Shown here one piece after another: positions 18,019-27,458 of a DNA stretch of 64,000 nucleotides (position 1 is the stretch's first letter; each line of letters begins with the position of its first letter). The translations under genes and the position numbers were made by a program. The stretch is taken from the NCBI RefSeq assembly GCF_900106925.1, contig NZ_FNNZ01000010.1, positions 1 through 64,000 of the forward strand, written 5' to 3'. Below the pieces are notes generated by a model. It worked only from the letters and a program-made list of their open reading frames with translations, was not told the DNA's origin and did not search any database. The stretch comes from Thiocapsa roseopersicina. GTDB taxonomy: Bacteria > Pseudomonadota > Gammaproteobacteria > Chromatiales > Chromatiaceae.

Positions 18019-18363
18019 TTAGGGACAGACTCTATGTCCACGGTCTAGGAGCACGAGAAAAAAGGCACTTTGGGATCGGAAGCCATGCACGCGAATCCCT
18101 TTGTCTACTCTGAGCTCAAAAAATGAAATCTCCTCCGAGATCGTTTGACGCACCTGCGCTAAATTCGTACCGGCTTTACTGCGAAGAGTGTCGGGATCGA
18201 TCTTCGTGTATCCAAGCCCCGATTTCCCGCGTGGCGGCCCTCCAGACTCAAATACCTGCTGCCAGTTATGTTGCGAAAACCTAGAGAGAAATTCCGAGAA
18301 CTTTCTTAGCTCGCCTTTCTCCCAGTCCGAGAAACACTCCCAAGAACTGTCGAAGTACTTCAA
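18019..18363 (-). CDS. Toxin partner of the Panacea antitoxin
   Basis: This protein of about 114 residues ends with GIRVHGFRSQSAFFLVLLDR and HRVCP. That matches a family I recall as toxins or partners beside Panacea-domain proteins, with conserved ISFFELRV, HGFR and LDR-H blocks. The N-terminal YFDSSWECFSDWEKGELRKF also fits. The only usable start in the frame is TTG at 18363, but homologous sequence seems to continue upstream (SPYVALKYF) to a stop near 18430. The true start may therefore be non-standard or the 5' end altered. It lies downstream of the Panacea gene on the same strand, separated by 118 bases. Confidence 0.6.
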   Translation of the reverse strand: MKYFDSSWECFSDWEKGELRKFSEFLSRFSQHNWQQVFESGGPPRGKSGLGYTKIDPDTLRSKAGTNLAQVRQTISEEISFFELRVDKGIRVHGFRSQSAFFLVLLDRGHRVCP

Positions 18364-18481
18364 GGCAACATACGGCGAAAGGTCATCGCGGCTATCGCGA
18401 GCCGCAGAGGAAGCTATCCCGAGGGCTCAACGCTCAAAAGGGCTCAGCTTTGGCGAGATTGCGTCCGCGCGAATTTTTTCT

Positions 18482-18973
18482 TTAGGAAGATTCCCCGGCT
18501 TCCCCATTGATCGCGTCTCCGTACTTTTCGAGAAAATGCTCCTTCATCCTAGCCTTGTTTATCCGATTTGTGCAGCGCGCCTCGGGCGACAGAGATCCTC
18601 TGGCTTCGATCCACGGGGCGTCCGCATGCGTCATATTCTCGAGCGTCTTTGCGGAGAACTCCCCATAGACATCGAGCACCTGTCTGAGCACGTTCTCCGT
18701 GTCTGGATCGATTTCGGTCTCCGATTCCCTTTCCTGAGGGGGTATGGACGCCCAGGAATACGCCTTGAACTCATGGTAGACCGATCGGACGACAGGGCCG
18801 TGTGCCCACGCCTCGAAATTCTCCTGCAGAAGCTCTCGATTCAACAGAACAAGGGTCCAAGCTTCCGCAAAATACAGCAATTTCTGAAGCTTTAACGGGC
18901 TTATTGAGTCTCCGGATTCGCGGTCGATTGAGTTGATAAACCAGAATGCAATATCGATCGCTGGGTATTTCAT
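18482..18973 (-). CDS. Panacea-domain antitoxin (SocA/DUF4065 family)
   Basis: This 163-residue protein shows the DUF4065/Panacea pattern: DIAFWFINSIDRESGDSISP, LKLQKLLYFAEAWTL, then FEAWAHGPVVRSVYHEFKAY. Panacea proteins neutralise diverse toxins and are common in prophages and defence islands. The toxin-like gene follows on the same strand. Composition is lower in GC than most of the window, in keeping with transferred DNA. Antitoxin activity is inferred from family knowledge. Confidence 0.8.
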   Translation of the reverse strand: MKYPAIDIAFWFINSIDRESGDSISPLKLQKLLYFAEAWTLVLLNRELLQENFEAWAHGPVVRSVYHEFKAYSWASIPPQERESETEIDPDTENVLRQVLDVYGEFSAKTLENMTHADAPWIEARGSLSPEARCTNRINKARMKEHFLEKYGDAINGEAGESS

Positions 18974-19581
18974 GATGCAGCCCTCAAGTCCTACGTGTTG
19001 TGCACGAACCCTTCGACAATCTCAGTCGGGCTAGGTGCGTTCACGCACTGAGTTTCGTCGAGAGAACGGACAGACCTAGCTGGCGGCGTCCGCGCACGCA
19101 GCGAGACTCTCGCTTGAATGAGGTAAGCGCGACCCTCAAGCGGCCGTAGAGTCATCATAGACCGACCCACCGAGATTCGCTTCAAGAAAACTCGAACCGG
19201 GCACAGCTACCAGTAGCGGAAGCATGACCCCCGTCCGCTTTTTGATTCAAGCAATATCGGTAAGACGCCACCTCCAAAAGGTTCGACACGGTTCGAGCCC
19301 TTGGTAAGGAGTCACCCCGCCGTCGTGGGCGGAACCACGGTTCCTGCGAGAAGGGCCACAAGGGCACGCATATCTGACCAGGGTCCTAGCCAGTCTTACG
19401 AGCTGGCGTCCGGCGGGGATGCTTGGAGTGTAGCGGGCTTGGTCGATCCGGTCGAGACATCACGCGGCATAACATCGCCGCAACAGGTCAAACAATGTTG
19501 AATTGCTACCCGGAGCGTTACCCGGAAGGGGTTTCTGGAAAAGAGAAAGGGGCCGGATTGCTCCTAACCCATTGTCTTTAA
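18974..19581. other. Gene-free right margin of the island
   Basis: No protein-coding gene could be supported in these 608 bases between the Panacea gene and the tRNA. No integrase fragment was recognised. This stretch likely contains the antitoxin promoter and, at its right end, the element-chromosome boundary inside or next to the tRNA 3' end. A frame reading leftwards out of the tRNA is only the tRNA's own translation. Confidence 0.5.
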
Positions 19582-19657
19582 TGGAGCTGGCGGACGGATT
19601 CGAACCGACGACCTGCTGATTACAAATCAGCTGCTCTACCAACTGAGCTACGCCAGC
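19582..19657 (-). tRNA. tRNA-Thr (anticodon TGT)
   Basis: Read on the minus strand, the acceptor stem GCTGGCG pairs with CGCCAGC, followed by discriminator T and an encoded CCA. The D arm AGCTCAGTTGGTAGAGC, the anticodon arm GCTGATTTGTAATCAGC with anticodon TGT, and the T arm with GGTTCGAATCC all fit. Its 3' end points at the island (lower coordinates), the usual geometry for integration by a tyrosine recombinase. The tRNA appears intact, so the junction regenerates or abuts the gene. Confidence 0.95.
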
Positions 19658-19699
19658 GAGACAGGATGCGCCTGTGTCCGAAGACCGGGCGATCCGGCC

Positions 19700-19729
19700 A
19701 TTCTACAGTCAAGCGCGATGGCCGCTCAA
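19700..19729 (-). promoter_or_regulatory. Candidate sigma-70 promoter for tRNA-Thr
   Basis: On the minus strand, TTGAGC (19729-19724) and TAGAAT (19705-19700) are separated by 18 bases, which would start transcription about 35 bases before the tRNA 5' end at 19657. The boxes fit only moderately. Confidence 0.4.
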
Positions 19730-19886
19730 TGAGCGCGCGCCCACGAGGGAGTGCGCGGCTGGCGAGCGGCCCGGCGAAACCGATCCGAGGCCGCTCCGTC
19801 CGAGGCGCTCTCGGTGTTTACTCGGAACCCGTCTGGCCCTAGGCTCCTTCTATTCCCAGGATGACACTACGACCAGGGTCACTGAC

Positions 19887-21374
19887 ATGAGTTTGATTCA
19901 ACCGACCCGGATCGACTTCGATGATCCCGAGCTGTCCGCGACGCGGGCGGAGCTTGTCCGCGCGCTGCGGGCCTTTTTGCCGGCGGATGGGGTGCTCGAG
20001 CAGCAGGAGCAGGTGCGACCCTACGAGTGCGACGGCCTCTCGGCCTATCGGCAATTGCCCCTGCTGGTGGTGCTGCCGCGCACGGTCGAGGAGGTGCAGC
20101 GCATCATGCGGCTGTGTCACGCGCGGGACGTGCCGGTGGTGGCGCGAGGGGCCGGGACCGGGCTCTCGGGCGGTGCCTTGCCGCGTGGTGACGGGGTGTT
20201 GCTGAGTCTGGCGCGCTTCACGCGGATCTTGGACCTGGACCCGGTCGCGCGCACCGCGCGGGTCGAGCCCGGGGTACGCAATCTCGCGATCAGCGAGGCC
20301 GCGGCGCCGCATGGGCTCTATTACGCACCGGATCCGTCGAGCCAGATCGCCTGTACCATCGGGGGCAATGTCGCGGAGAATTCGGGCGGAGTGCACTGTC
20401 TGAAGTACGGGCTGACGGTGCACAACGTCCTTGCGGTCAAGCTGGTGACGATCGAGGGCGAGCTGATCGAGCTGGGATCGAGCGGGCTCGACGCACCCGG
20501 CTATGACCTCTTGGCGCTCTTCATCGGCTCCGAGGGGATGCTCGGCGTGACGGTCGAGGTGACGGTCAAGCTGCTGCCCGTGCCGGAGCGCGCCCAAGCC
20601 ATCCTCGCGGCTTACGACGACGTGGAGAAGGCCGGCCAAGCGGTCGGCGACATCATCGCGGCCGGGATCATCCCGGCGGGTCTGGAGATGATGGACGGGC
20701 CGGCCATCCAGGCGGCCGAGGACTTCGTGCATGCCGGTTATCCGACGGACGCGGCGGCCATCCTCATCTGCGAGATCGACGGGACCAGTCAGGAGGTCTC
20801 CGAGGAGGTCATGCGGGTGCGCGATCTGCTCTTGGCCAGCGGCGCGACCGAGGTCCGGACCTCGCGCGACGATGCCGAGCGGCTGATGTTCTGGAAGGGC
20901 CGCAAGGCCGCCTTCCCCGCGGTGGGTCGGATCTCGCCGGACTACTACTGCATGGACGGCACCATCCCGCGACGCGCCTTGCCGGAGGTGCTGCGGCGCA
21001 CGGCGGAGATGTCGCGCGAGTACGGGCTGCGGGTCGCCAATGTCTTTCATGCCGGAGACGGCAACATGCACCCGCTGATCCTCTTCGATGCCAACAAGCC
21101 CGGCGAGCTGGAGCGGACCGAGGAGTTGGGCGGACGCATCCTGGAGCTGTGTGTGGAGGTCGGCGGGACCATCACGGGCGAGCACGGGGTCGGCATCGAG
21201 AAGATCAATCAGATGTGCGTCCAGTTCAGTCCCGAGGAGCTGCAGCAGTTCCACGCGGTCAAGGCTGCGTTCGATCCGAAGGGTTTGCTGAATCCGGGCA
21301 AGGGTGTGCCGACGCCGAGACGTTGCTCGGAATATCGTCAGCTTCCGGATCACACGCATCGGCACCCGCACTGA
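19887..21374 (+). CDS. glcD: Glycolate oxidase subunit GlcD, FAD-linked 2-hydroxyacid dehydrogenase
   Basis: This is a 495-residue FAD-dependent oxidoreductase of the PCMH fold, close to the length of E. coli GlcD (499). The FAD-binding segments [12 protein letters not shown] (near 87) and [10 protein letters not shown] (near 160), and the C-terminal motifs [10 protein letters not shown] (near 388) and GEHGVGIEK (near 431), are all present. It oxidises glycolate or another 2-hydroxyacid, normally with GlcE and GlcF, which are not next to it here. ATG 19887 gives the family N-terminus; the frame extends further upstream without support. The stop TGA overlaps the ruvB ATG (TGATG). Substrate is inferred from the family; D-lactate dehydrogenases are close relatives. 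Confidence 0.85.
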   Translation: MSLIQPTRIDFDDPELSATRAELVRALRAFLPADGVLEQQEQVRPYECDGLSAYRQLPLLVVLPRTVEEVQRIMRLCHARDVPVVARGAGTGLSGGALPRGDGVLLSLARFTRILDLDPVARTARVEPGVRNLAISEAAAPHGLYYAPDPSSQIACTIGGNVAENSGGVHCLKYGLTVHNVLAVKLVTIEGELIELGSSGLDAPGYDLLALFIGSEGMLGVTVEVTVKLLPVPERAQAILAAYDDVEKAGQAVGDIIAAGIIPAGLEMMDGPAIQAAEDFVHAGYPTDAAAILICEIDGTSQEVSEEVMRVRDLLLASGATEVRTSRDDAERLMFWKGRKAAFPAVGRISPDYYCMDGTIPRRALPEVLRRTAEMSREYGLRVANVFHAGDGNMHPLILFDANKPGELERTEELGGRILELCVEVGGTITGEHGVGIEKINQMCVQFSPEELQQFHAVKAAFDPKGLLNPGKGVPTPRRCSEYRQLPDHTHRHPH

Positions 21375-22429
21375 TGGCGAAGCCCGAACGTCTGATCAAC
21401 GCCGACCCGGCCAGCGACGAGCTGGCACTCGACAGGGCCATCCGGCCGCGCAAACTCGACGACTATGTCGGACAGCCGGTCGTGCGCGAGCAGATGGAGA
21501 TCTTCATCGGCGCCGCGCGCGGCCGCGGCGAGGCGCTGGATCATGTGCTCATCTTCGGCCCGCCGGGTCTCGGCAAGACCACGCTCGCACACATCATCGC
21601 GCACGAGATGCAGGTCAATCTGCGTCAAACCTCCGGGCCCGTGCTCGAGAAGCCGGGCGACCTCGCGGCGATCCTGACCAATCTCGATGCGGGGGACGTG
21701 CTCTTCGTCGACGAGATCCACCGCCTCAGCCCGGTGGTCGAGGAGGTGCTCTATCCGGCGATGGAGGACTATCAGCTCGATATCATGATCGGCGACGGCC
21801 CGGCCGCGCGGTCGATCAAGCTGGATCTGCCGTTCTTTACCCTGGTCGGCGCGACCACGCGGGCCGGACTCCTGACCTCGCCGTTGCGCGACCGCTTCGG
21901 CATCGTGCAACGCTTGGAGTTTTACACCGCGGAGGATCTAGCCTGGATCGTCCGTCGCTCCGCCCGAATCCTCGCCATCGAGACCGAGGCCGAGGGCGCC
22001 GCCGAGATCGCGCGACGCTCGCGCGGGACACCGCGCATCGCCAACCGGCTGCTGCGCCGGGTACGTGACTTCGCCCAGGTGCGTGCCGACGGGCGCATTA
22101 CCGCCGAGGTCGCCGACCAGGCGCTCGGCATGCTCAAGGTCGACGCCCTGGGTTTCGACCATATGGATCGCCGGCTGCTGGATGCCGTGATCAACAAGTT
22201 CGACGGCGGGCCGGTCGGCGTGGAAAGCCTCGCGGCGGCGATCGGCGAGGAGCGCGGCACCATCGAGGACGTGCTGGAGCCCTTCCTGATTCAACAAGGC
22301 TACTTGATGCGGACCCCGCGCGGACGTGTCGCCACGCAGGCGGCTTATCTTCACCTCGGGCTCAAACCGCCGCGGAGCGTCGCCGAGCGTGCCGCCCTCC
22401 CGGACCTTTTCGGTGTCGTCTCGGATTAA
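21374..22429 (+). CDS. ruvB: Holliday junction branch-migration ATPase RuvB
   Basis: This is a 351-residue RuvB. Walker [10 protein letters not shown] lies near residue 61 and Walker B VDEIHRL near 112. The segment [17 protein letters not shown] carries sensor and arginine-finger residues, and the C-terminal winged helix has RTPRGRVAT. With RuvA it drives branch migration of Holliday junctions. Here it is separated from ruvA and ruvC and overlaps glcD by one base, an unusual neighbour. Its TAA stop lies within the left end of a family-A repeat (22426-22512). Confidence 0.97.
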   Translation: MAKPERLINADPASDELALDRAIRPRKLDDYVGQPVVREQMEIFIGAARGRGEALDHVLIFGPPGLGKTTLAHIIAHEMQVNLRQTSGPVLEKPGDLAAILTNLDAGDVLFVDEIHRLSPVVEEVLYPAMEDYQLDIMIGDGPAARSIKLDLPFFTLVGATTRAGLLTSPLRDRFGIVQRLEFYTAEDLAWIVRRSARILAIETEAEGAAEIARRSRGTPRIANRLLRRVRDFAQVRADGRITAEVADQALGMLKVDALGFDHMDRRLLDAVINKFDGGPVGVESLAAAIGEERGTIEDVLEPFLIQQGYLMRTPRGRVATQAAYLHLGLKPPRSVAERAALPDLFGVVSD

Positions 22430-22512
22430 ACCGCGCCCGGCGCCGTACGCGGTGTTTTTGGATGGGATCCGCCCCGGCAGACGTGACGACCGTTGGAGTC
22501 GGCGCGGTTTAA
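22426..22512. repeat. Family-A palindromic element, copy A1
   Basis: Perfect 12-bp inverted ends TTAAACCGCGCC and GGCGCGGTTTAA enclose 63 bases. The left end contains the ruvB stop codon (22427-22429) and the right end contains the stop of the convergent RND gene (22509-22511). The interior is clearly homologous, in opposite orientation, to copy A4 at 34991. Confidence 0.85.
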
Positions 22513-25500
22513 GAGTCTTCAGGCTTGTCCGCGGTCTTTTTCGTCGCGCGCCTGGCCCTCGGCTTCTTCACAGTCGTCGCATTGTCCGCAACCGCCTTGG
22601 TCGCCGCCTTTCTCGGCGCTCGCGCCGGCTTTCGGGCGGCAGCCGACGACCGCTTCACGGAAGCGGCCCGCGGCGCCGGCTCGGCACGCGACTCGGCCAC
22701 CGAGCCACCGGAGGCCGTGTCCGTTTGAGCGACCGCGGCGTTCGTCACCGAGCCCGAAGCCGAATCGAAAGCCTGGCCCGACCTGCCGGATCGGCGCTGT
22801 CGCAACCAGCCAAGGAGTCTCCCGACACCTTCGATCACGCCGAAGACGACGCCGACCAGTGCGCTCCAAAGTCGAAGCAAAAGCGGTGTCCCGCCCGCAG
22901 GTCGCGCTCGGGCCGCACGGGGTGCAGGTGGATCGGGCATCGGAACACCCTCGATCTCGCAGTAGCTCGCCGAAAGCGCCCGTTCTCCGCTTGGTGTCTC
23001 CATGAGATAAAACTCGCGGCACAGGCTGATGCAACCGAGCGGGATGACGATCACTGCCATCAGGGTCGCGACACCGGCGCCGAACAGCAGGCTGACGGCC
23101 ATCCCCTGAAAGATGGGATCCTCGATGATGGCCCAGGCGCCTGCCATCAGGGTGAGCGAGGTGATGAGGATGGGCCGCATCCGGATCTCGGCACCTGCGA
23201 CCGCCGCGTCCTTGACGGTTTTGCCCTTGGCAACCTCCAGCTTCACGAACTCCACGATCAGGATCGACTGGCGCACGATGATGCCGCCGAGCGCGATCAG
23301 TCCGATCATGGAGGTCGCGGTGAACTCGGCGCCCATAAAGAGGTGACCGGGCACGATGCCGATCAGGGTCAAGGGGATGGGCGACATGATGAGCCCGGCG
23401 ATCTTGAAGTTGCGGAACTCCCAGACGATGAGCCCGTAGATGAGGATCAAGGCGGCGATGAAGGCGAGCCCCATGTCGCGGAAGGTCTCGTAGGTCACGG
23501 TCCACTCGCCGGACCATTCGAATCCGGATTGGCGATCGGTCAACGGCGGTCCGATCAGACCCCGCGGCATCCCGCTGATCTGCACGCCGTCGGGTGCACG
23601 ATAGTCCTCCAGACGATCCTCGACATCCAACATCCCGTAGATCGGCGCGCCGAGGCGGCCCTGCATCTCGCCGACCACGTATTCCATCGGCCGCAGATCC
23701 TTGTGGTAGATGACCGGATCCTCCTGCTGCTGGACGAAGCACCCCAGCTCGCCGAGCGGAACCTGCCCGCCCATCTCGGACTGGATCGGCAGGCTGGCGA
23801 GACTGCCGATCTCGGCCCGGCTGGCGAGCGGGATCTGCAGGACGATGAAGGTCGGCTCCTGAACGACGCCGCGCTTGACGTCGCCGAGCTTGAAGCCGCC
23901 CATCGCCATGGCGAGGTTGCGATTGATGGCGTCGACCGAGATCCCCATCCGCACCGCCTTCTCGGCATCTACCTCGAAGCGCCAGTAGCTGTAGGGCTCG
24001 GCCATGTAGCTGTCCACATCGACGATGCCCTCGACCTGCTCGAAGATCCCGGTCAGATCGGCCGCGACCCGGCGGCGGGTCTCGGCATCGGGTCCGTAGA
24101 CCTCGGCGACGACGGTCTGCAGCACCGGCGGGCCGGGAGGCATCTCGACCACCGCGATCCGGGCACCCAGCTCATGCGCCAACGGGGTCAGCATCTCGCG
24201 CGCGGCCACGGCCAAGGCATGACTGCCGAGCGCGCGCTCGTTCTTGTCCTTGAGCATGACCAGGAGATCGCCCTCCCAGGGTCGCTCGCGCAAGTAGTAG
24301 TGACGCACCATACCGTTGAAGTTGAAGGGCTGCGCCGTACCGACATAGGTCTGGACGGCGGTCACCTCGGGCATGGTGCGCACCTTCTCGGCGAGTCGGT
24401 GCACGACGTTCGCGGTCACCGGGAGCGCCGTCCCCTCGGGCATGTTGACGACGACGCTGAACTCGGGCTTGTTGTCGAAGGGCAGCATCTTTACCGGGAC
24501 GGTCTGGGTGTAGAAGAGCACGCAGACACCCGCCGTGGTGAGGATGGTTCCGACCAGGAAGGCGATGCCGACCGCGCGATTGCGGATCAGCGGCATCACC
24601 AAGGGCCGATAGACGGCGCTGACCCAGCGGCGCGTCTGCTCTTCGCGTCGCTCCGCCTTTTCCAGCGCCGCCAGCCGCGGACGAACCCGCAACGCGAACC
24701 AAGGCGTGAAGACGAAGGCGGCCACCAGCGAGAAGAACATCGCCGATGAGCCGAGCACCGGAATCGGTCGCATGTAAGGCCCCATCAGACCGCTGACCCA
24801 GCCCATCGGCAGGAGCGCCGCGATGATGGTGAAGGTGGCGAGGATGGTCGGGTTGCCCACCTCGTCGACCGCCCGCACCGCCGTCTCGATGGTCGTCTTG
24901 CCGCTTTCGAGCCAATGGCGAAAGATGTTCTCCACGACGACGGTGGCATCGTCGACCAGGATGCCGATGGCGAAAATGAGCGCGAAGAGACTGACCCGAT
25001 CGATGGTGTAGTCGACCATCCAGGCCCACCAGATGGTCAGCAGGATCACCACCGGGATGACCGTGATGACCACAAAGGCCGCGCGCGCACCCAGGCCGAT
25101 CAGGCAGAGGATGGCCACGATCACCGCCGCCTCAAACATCGCCTGCAGCAGCTCGTTGACCTTGTCGTTGGCGCTCTTGCCGTAATCGCGCGTGACCTCG
25201 ACATGGACGTTCGAGGGGATGAGCGTCGTTTTGAGCTCCTCGACCTTGCCGAGGATCTGGCGCGCGACCGTCACGCCATTGGTCCCCTGTTTCTTGGCGA
25301 TCGCCACGGTCACGGCTTGCGCCCCATCGGCGCGATGCTCGCCCGCGTAGGCCGGCCCCGTGAAATGGTTGACGATCTGCTTGGTGTCCTGCGGGACATG
25401 CTCGACCGTGGCGATATCGCGCAGATAGAGCGGATAGTCGCCGCGATTGCCGATCACAAGCCGACCGACATCCTCCGCATTGCGCAGGAAGGAGCCCGAA

Positions 25501-26261
25501 TAGACGTTGAAGGCGGTGTCGCCGGATTCGCTCACACCCGTGGTCTGCTCGGAGTTGGCGGTGCGAATGGTGTTCGCGATGCGATCGAGCGTAATCCCGT
25601 GTCCGGCCAAGCGCTCCATCAGCACCTCGACGCGGATCTGATCCTCCCGCCCGCCGACCACGAAGCCCTTGCCGGCATCGGGCAGTGAGCCGACCGCTTG
25701 GAGCAGGTCGAGACCCAGCTTGCGCAGCTGATGATCCTCGACATCCTCGGACCAAAGCGTGAGGGTAACAACCGGAACGTCGTCCACACCGACCGGCTTG
25801 ACCAGCGGCATCTGCACGTCGGGAGGCATGCGGTCCATGTTGGACTGGAGCTTGTCGTGGACCTTGACGATCGAGGCGCCCATCTCCTCGCCGACCTCGA
25901 AGCGCACGGTCACCATCGCCACCCCGCGCTGAGTGGCCGAGTAGACATGCCGAACGCCCTTGATCTCCTTCATGATCCGCTCGAGCGGATCGGTCACCAG
26001 ACGCTCGACCTGCCCGGCGGAGGCGCCCGGATACTGCACGAAGATGTCGATCATCGGGACCGAGATCTGCGGATCCTCTTGGCGCGGCGTAAACAGCAGA
26101 CCCAGGATCCCAAGGAAGAGCGCGCCGAACAGGAGCATCGGCGTGACCGGCGTATTGATGAAGGTACGGGCAATACGACCGGCGAGTCCGAGCGGTAGAG
26201 ACGCGTCCGCCCAGGACGATGGCGCGGATTCGGGAGGAGGCGGGGCGATCGGATCGACCAT
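22509..26261 (-). CDS. RND-superfamily efflux permease with basic Lys/Ala-rich tail
   Basis: This is a 1250-residue inner-membrane RND transporter. The first membrane segment is near 30-55, and large periplasmic loops contain ISVPMIDIFVQYPGASAGQV and EPYSYWRFEVDAEKAVRMGI. The proton-relay pair is in FAIGILVDDATVVVENIF near 433, and a second six-helix block ends near 1080. It should export toxic compounds or metals using the proton gradient. No membrane-fusion protein or outer-membrane channel gene is adjacent. The last 90 or so residues are unusual: a disordered Ser/Ala stretch, then a histone-H1-like tail (SAAARKPARAPRKAATKAVA and more KKPRARRATKK). A palindrome upstream may be an operator. 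The stop codon lies in repeat A1. Confidence 0.9.
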   Translation of the reverse strand: MVDPIAPPPPESAPSSWADASLPLGLAGRIARTFINTPVTPMLLFGALFLGILGLLFTPRQEDPQISVPMIDIFVQYPGASAGQVERLVTDPLERIMKEIKGVRHVYSATQRGVAMVTVRFEVGEEMGASIVKVHDKLQSNMDRMPPDVQMPLVKPVGVDDVPVVTLTLWSEDVEDHQLRKLGLDLLQAVGSLPDAGKGFVVGGREDQIRVEVLMERLAGHGITLDRIANTIRTANSEQTTGVSESGDTAFNVYSGSFLRNAEDVGRLVIGNRGDYPLYLRDIATVEHVPQDTKQIVNHFTGPAYAGEHRADGAQAVTVAIAKKQGTNGVTVARQILGKVEELKTTLIPSNVHVEVTRDYGKSANDKVNELLQAMFEAAVIVAILCLIGLGARAAFVVITVIPVVILLTIWWAWMVDYTIDRVSLFALIFAIGILVDDATVVVENIFRHWLESGKTTIETAVRAVDEVGNPTILATFTIIAALLPMGWVSGLMGPYMRPIPVLGSSAMFFSLVAAFVFTPWFALRVRPRLAALEKAERREEQTRRWVSAVYRPLVMPLIRNRAVGIAFLVGTILTTAGVCVLFYTQTVPVKMLPFDNKPEFSVVVNMPEGTALPVTANVVHRLAEKVRTMPEVTAVQTYVGTAQPFNFNGMVRHYYLRERPWEGDLLVMLKDKNERALGSHALAVAAREMLTPLAHELGARIAVVEMPPGPPVLQTVVAEVYGPDAETRRRVAADLTGIFEQVEGIVDVDSYMAEPYSYWRFEVDAEKAVRMGISVDAINRNLAMAMGGFKLGDVKRGVVQEPTFIVLQIPLASRAEIGSLASLPIQSEMGGQVPLGELGCFVQQQEDPVIYHKDLRPMEYVVGEMQGRLGAPIYGMLDVEDRLEDYRAPDGVQISGMPRGLIGPPLTDRQSGFEWSGEWTVTYETFRDMGLAFIAALILIYGLIVWEFRNFKIAGLIMSPIPLTLIGIVPGHLFMGAEFTATSMIGLIALGGIIVRQSILIVEFVKLEVAKGKTVKDAAVAGAEIRMRPILITSLTLMAGAWAIIEDPIFQGMAVSLLFGAGVATLMAVIVIPLGCISLCREFYLMETPSGERALSASYCEIEGVPMPDPPAPRAARARPAGGTPLLLRLWSALVGVVFGVIEGVGRLLGWLRQRRSGRSGQAFDSASGSVTNAAVAQTDTASGGSVAESRAEPAPRAASVKRSSAAARKPARAPRKAATKAVADNATTVKKPRARRATKKTADKPEDS

Positions 26262-26300
26262 GAGTCACTACTCCCGTCATCCATGACATTGATCTATTTT

Positions 26301-26314
26301 CTGAATTGGTTCAG
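26301..26314. promoter_or_regulatory. Possible operator palindrome upstream of the RND gene
   Basis: CTGAA-TTGG-TTCAG lies 40 bases upstream of the RND start codon, a spot where TetR-type repressors of efflux pumps often bind. The arms are only five bases long and no regulator gene is adjacent. Confidence 0.25.
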
Positions 26315-26353
26315 TGAATCTAGCCCACTAGCTCGGTGCCAACAAGCGGCGCA

Positions 26354-26381
26354 TTGACAGTGCGTTAGTGTTTGCTAAAGT
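26354..26381 (+). promoter_or_regulatory. Candidate sigma-70 promoter
   Basis: A perfect TTGACA (26354-26359) is followed 16 bases later by TAAAGT (26376-26381). It points at the small frame starting at 26424 and, beyond it, the truncated apbE. Confidence 0.45.
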
Positions 26382-26423
26382 ACTGAAGCAATATCACTCG
26401 CGCCTGAATCGTTTCTCATTGCC

Positions 26424-26597
26424 ATGTATATCGACAACCTTACGCTCGTCGGCATCGCCGCTGCTTCGCCTTATCTGCTGTTGCCTCTCCTGTTCCGTCG
26501 CGAGATCCTGGTCGTCGAACAGGAGACGGGGCCGTTGGTTTCGGAGCCCCGGGAACACGACCAGGCCGTTGCTCCTCGGCCTTGCCTGGCGACTTGA
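26424..26597 (+). CDS. Short membrane-anchor ORF, probable gene remnant
   Basis: This 57-codon frame starts at ATG 26424, 43 bases after a good promoter. It begins MYIDNLTLVGIAAASPYLLL followed by PLLFRREILVV, which looks like one genuine N-terminal membrane segment. The remaining residues (EPREHDQAVAPRPCLAT) look random and run towards repeat B1. The likely explanation is the 5' remnant of a gene broken by repeat DNA; whether it belonged to the downstream apbE cannot be told. Confidence 0.3.
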   Translation: MYIDNLTLVGIAAASPYLLLPLLFRREILVVEQETGPLVSEPREHDQAVAPRPCLAT

Positions 26598-26653
26598 TCC
26601 TCCCTCGCCGGCTCGTTCCGCAGTCTCGGAACGGCCGGGCCTTGCTCACCTCA

Positions 26654-26722
26654 CCGGCCGGAAGCGACCCCGGCGATCGTCGCGAAGCGCCAGCAACCCC
26701 GGGATAGACGACTTGCAAATGC
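26654..26722 (+). repeat. Family-B repeat, copy B1
   Basis: The segment with CCGGCGATCGTCGCGAAGCG, then CCCCGGGATAGACGACTTGCA, matches the left half of copy B2 at 27735 and copy B3 at 28735. It ends exactly where recognisable ApbE coding sequence begins. Confidence 0.65.
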
Positions 26723-27458
26723 AAGCCTATCGACGGATTGGTTTCCGGTCGACCCGGAGCTGGCCGATCTCGTCGCCCGCACTCAATCCATCAGCGCGCT
26801 AAGTGGCGGGGCCTTCGACGTCACCGTCGGTCCGCTGGTGAATCTCTGGGGATTCGGGCCGGATGCCCACCCGTTTCGCGTTCCGGACCAGCAGACGATC
26901 GATGAGACCCGCGCACGGGTGGGCCACGACAAGCTCGACGTGCGCGATCAACCGCCCGCGCTTCGCAAGGATCACCCCGAGCTCTATGTCGACCTGTCCG
27001 CCATCGCCAAAGGTTACGGCGTCGACCAGATCGCAGACCTGCTGAACAGGCTCGGCGTGACCGCCTACCTCGCCGAGATCGGCGGAGAGCTCAAGGCCAA
27101 AGGGACCAAGCCCGGCGATCAGCCATGGCGCATCGCCATCGAGCGCCCGGACGCGACATCACGGACCGTCTACCGGATCGTCGCACTTAAGGACGGCGCC
27201 ATGGCCACCTCCGGCGATTATCGAAACTTCTACGAGCAAGACGGGCACCTCGATTCGCACACCATCGATCCAGCCACCGGCCGACCGGTCGCGGACGCCC
27301 TGGCGACGACCTTTCTGGTCCTCGGACCCGAACGCGGTGTGAGCCTGGCCGAATCGCTCGGCATCGGCGCCTTCTTCGTCAGCCGCGCCGGCGAGGACTA
27401 CGCACACTCGGCGACATCCGCCTTTGAAGCATCGGTCAGCGCGAAGGACCCGCAATGA
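26721..27458 (+). pseudogene. apbE: 5'-truncated FAD:protein FMN transferase (ApbE)
   Basis: About 245 residues of ApbE remain; full proteins have 320-350. From codon 26724 the frame reads ASLSTDWFPVDPELADLVAR, then GGAFDVTVGPLVNLWGFGPD. The FAD-binding block DLSAIAKGYGVDQIA, AEIGGEL, TSGDYRNF and HTIDPATGRP follow in the right order. Upstream the sequence changes abruptly into repeat B1. No ATG exists in the conserved part; the first possible start, GTG 26838, would remove the SGGAFDVTVGP motif. ApbE attaches FMN to NqrC/RnfG-type proteins in the periplasm. A short product from 26838 could still be made, but loss of activity seems likely. Confidence 0.75.

Noticed and set aside
19460-19642. 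Minus-strand frame reading MVEQLICNQQVVGSNPSAS
   Set aside because: This is the familiar translation of a tRNA gene and its flank, not a protein.
22326-24749. 807-codon plus-strand open frame opposite the RND gene
   Set aside because: It is antisense to a clear RND permease, has a His/Asp/Arg-rich composition typical of reverse reading of GC-rich genes, and no domain.
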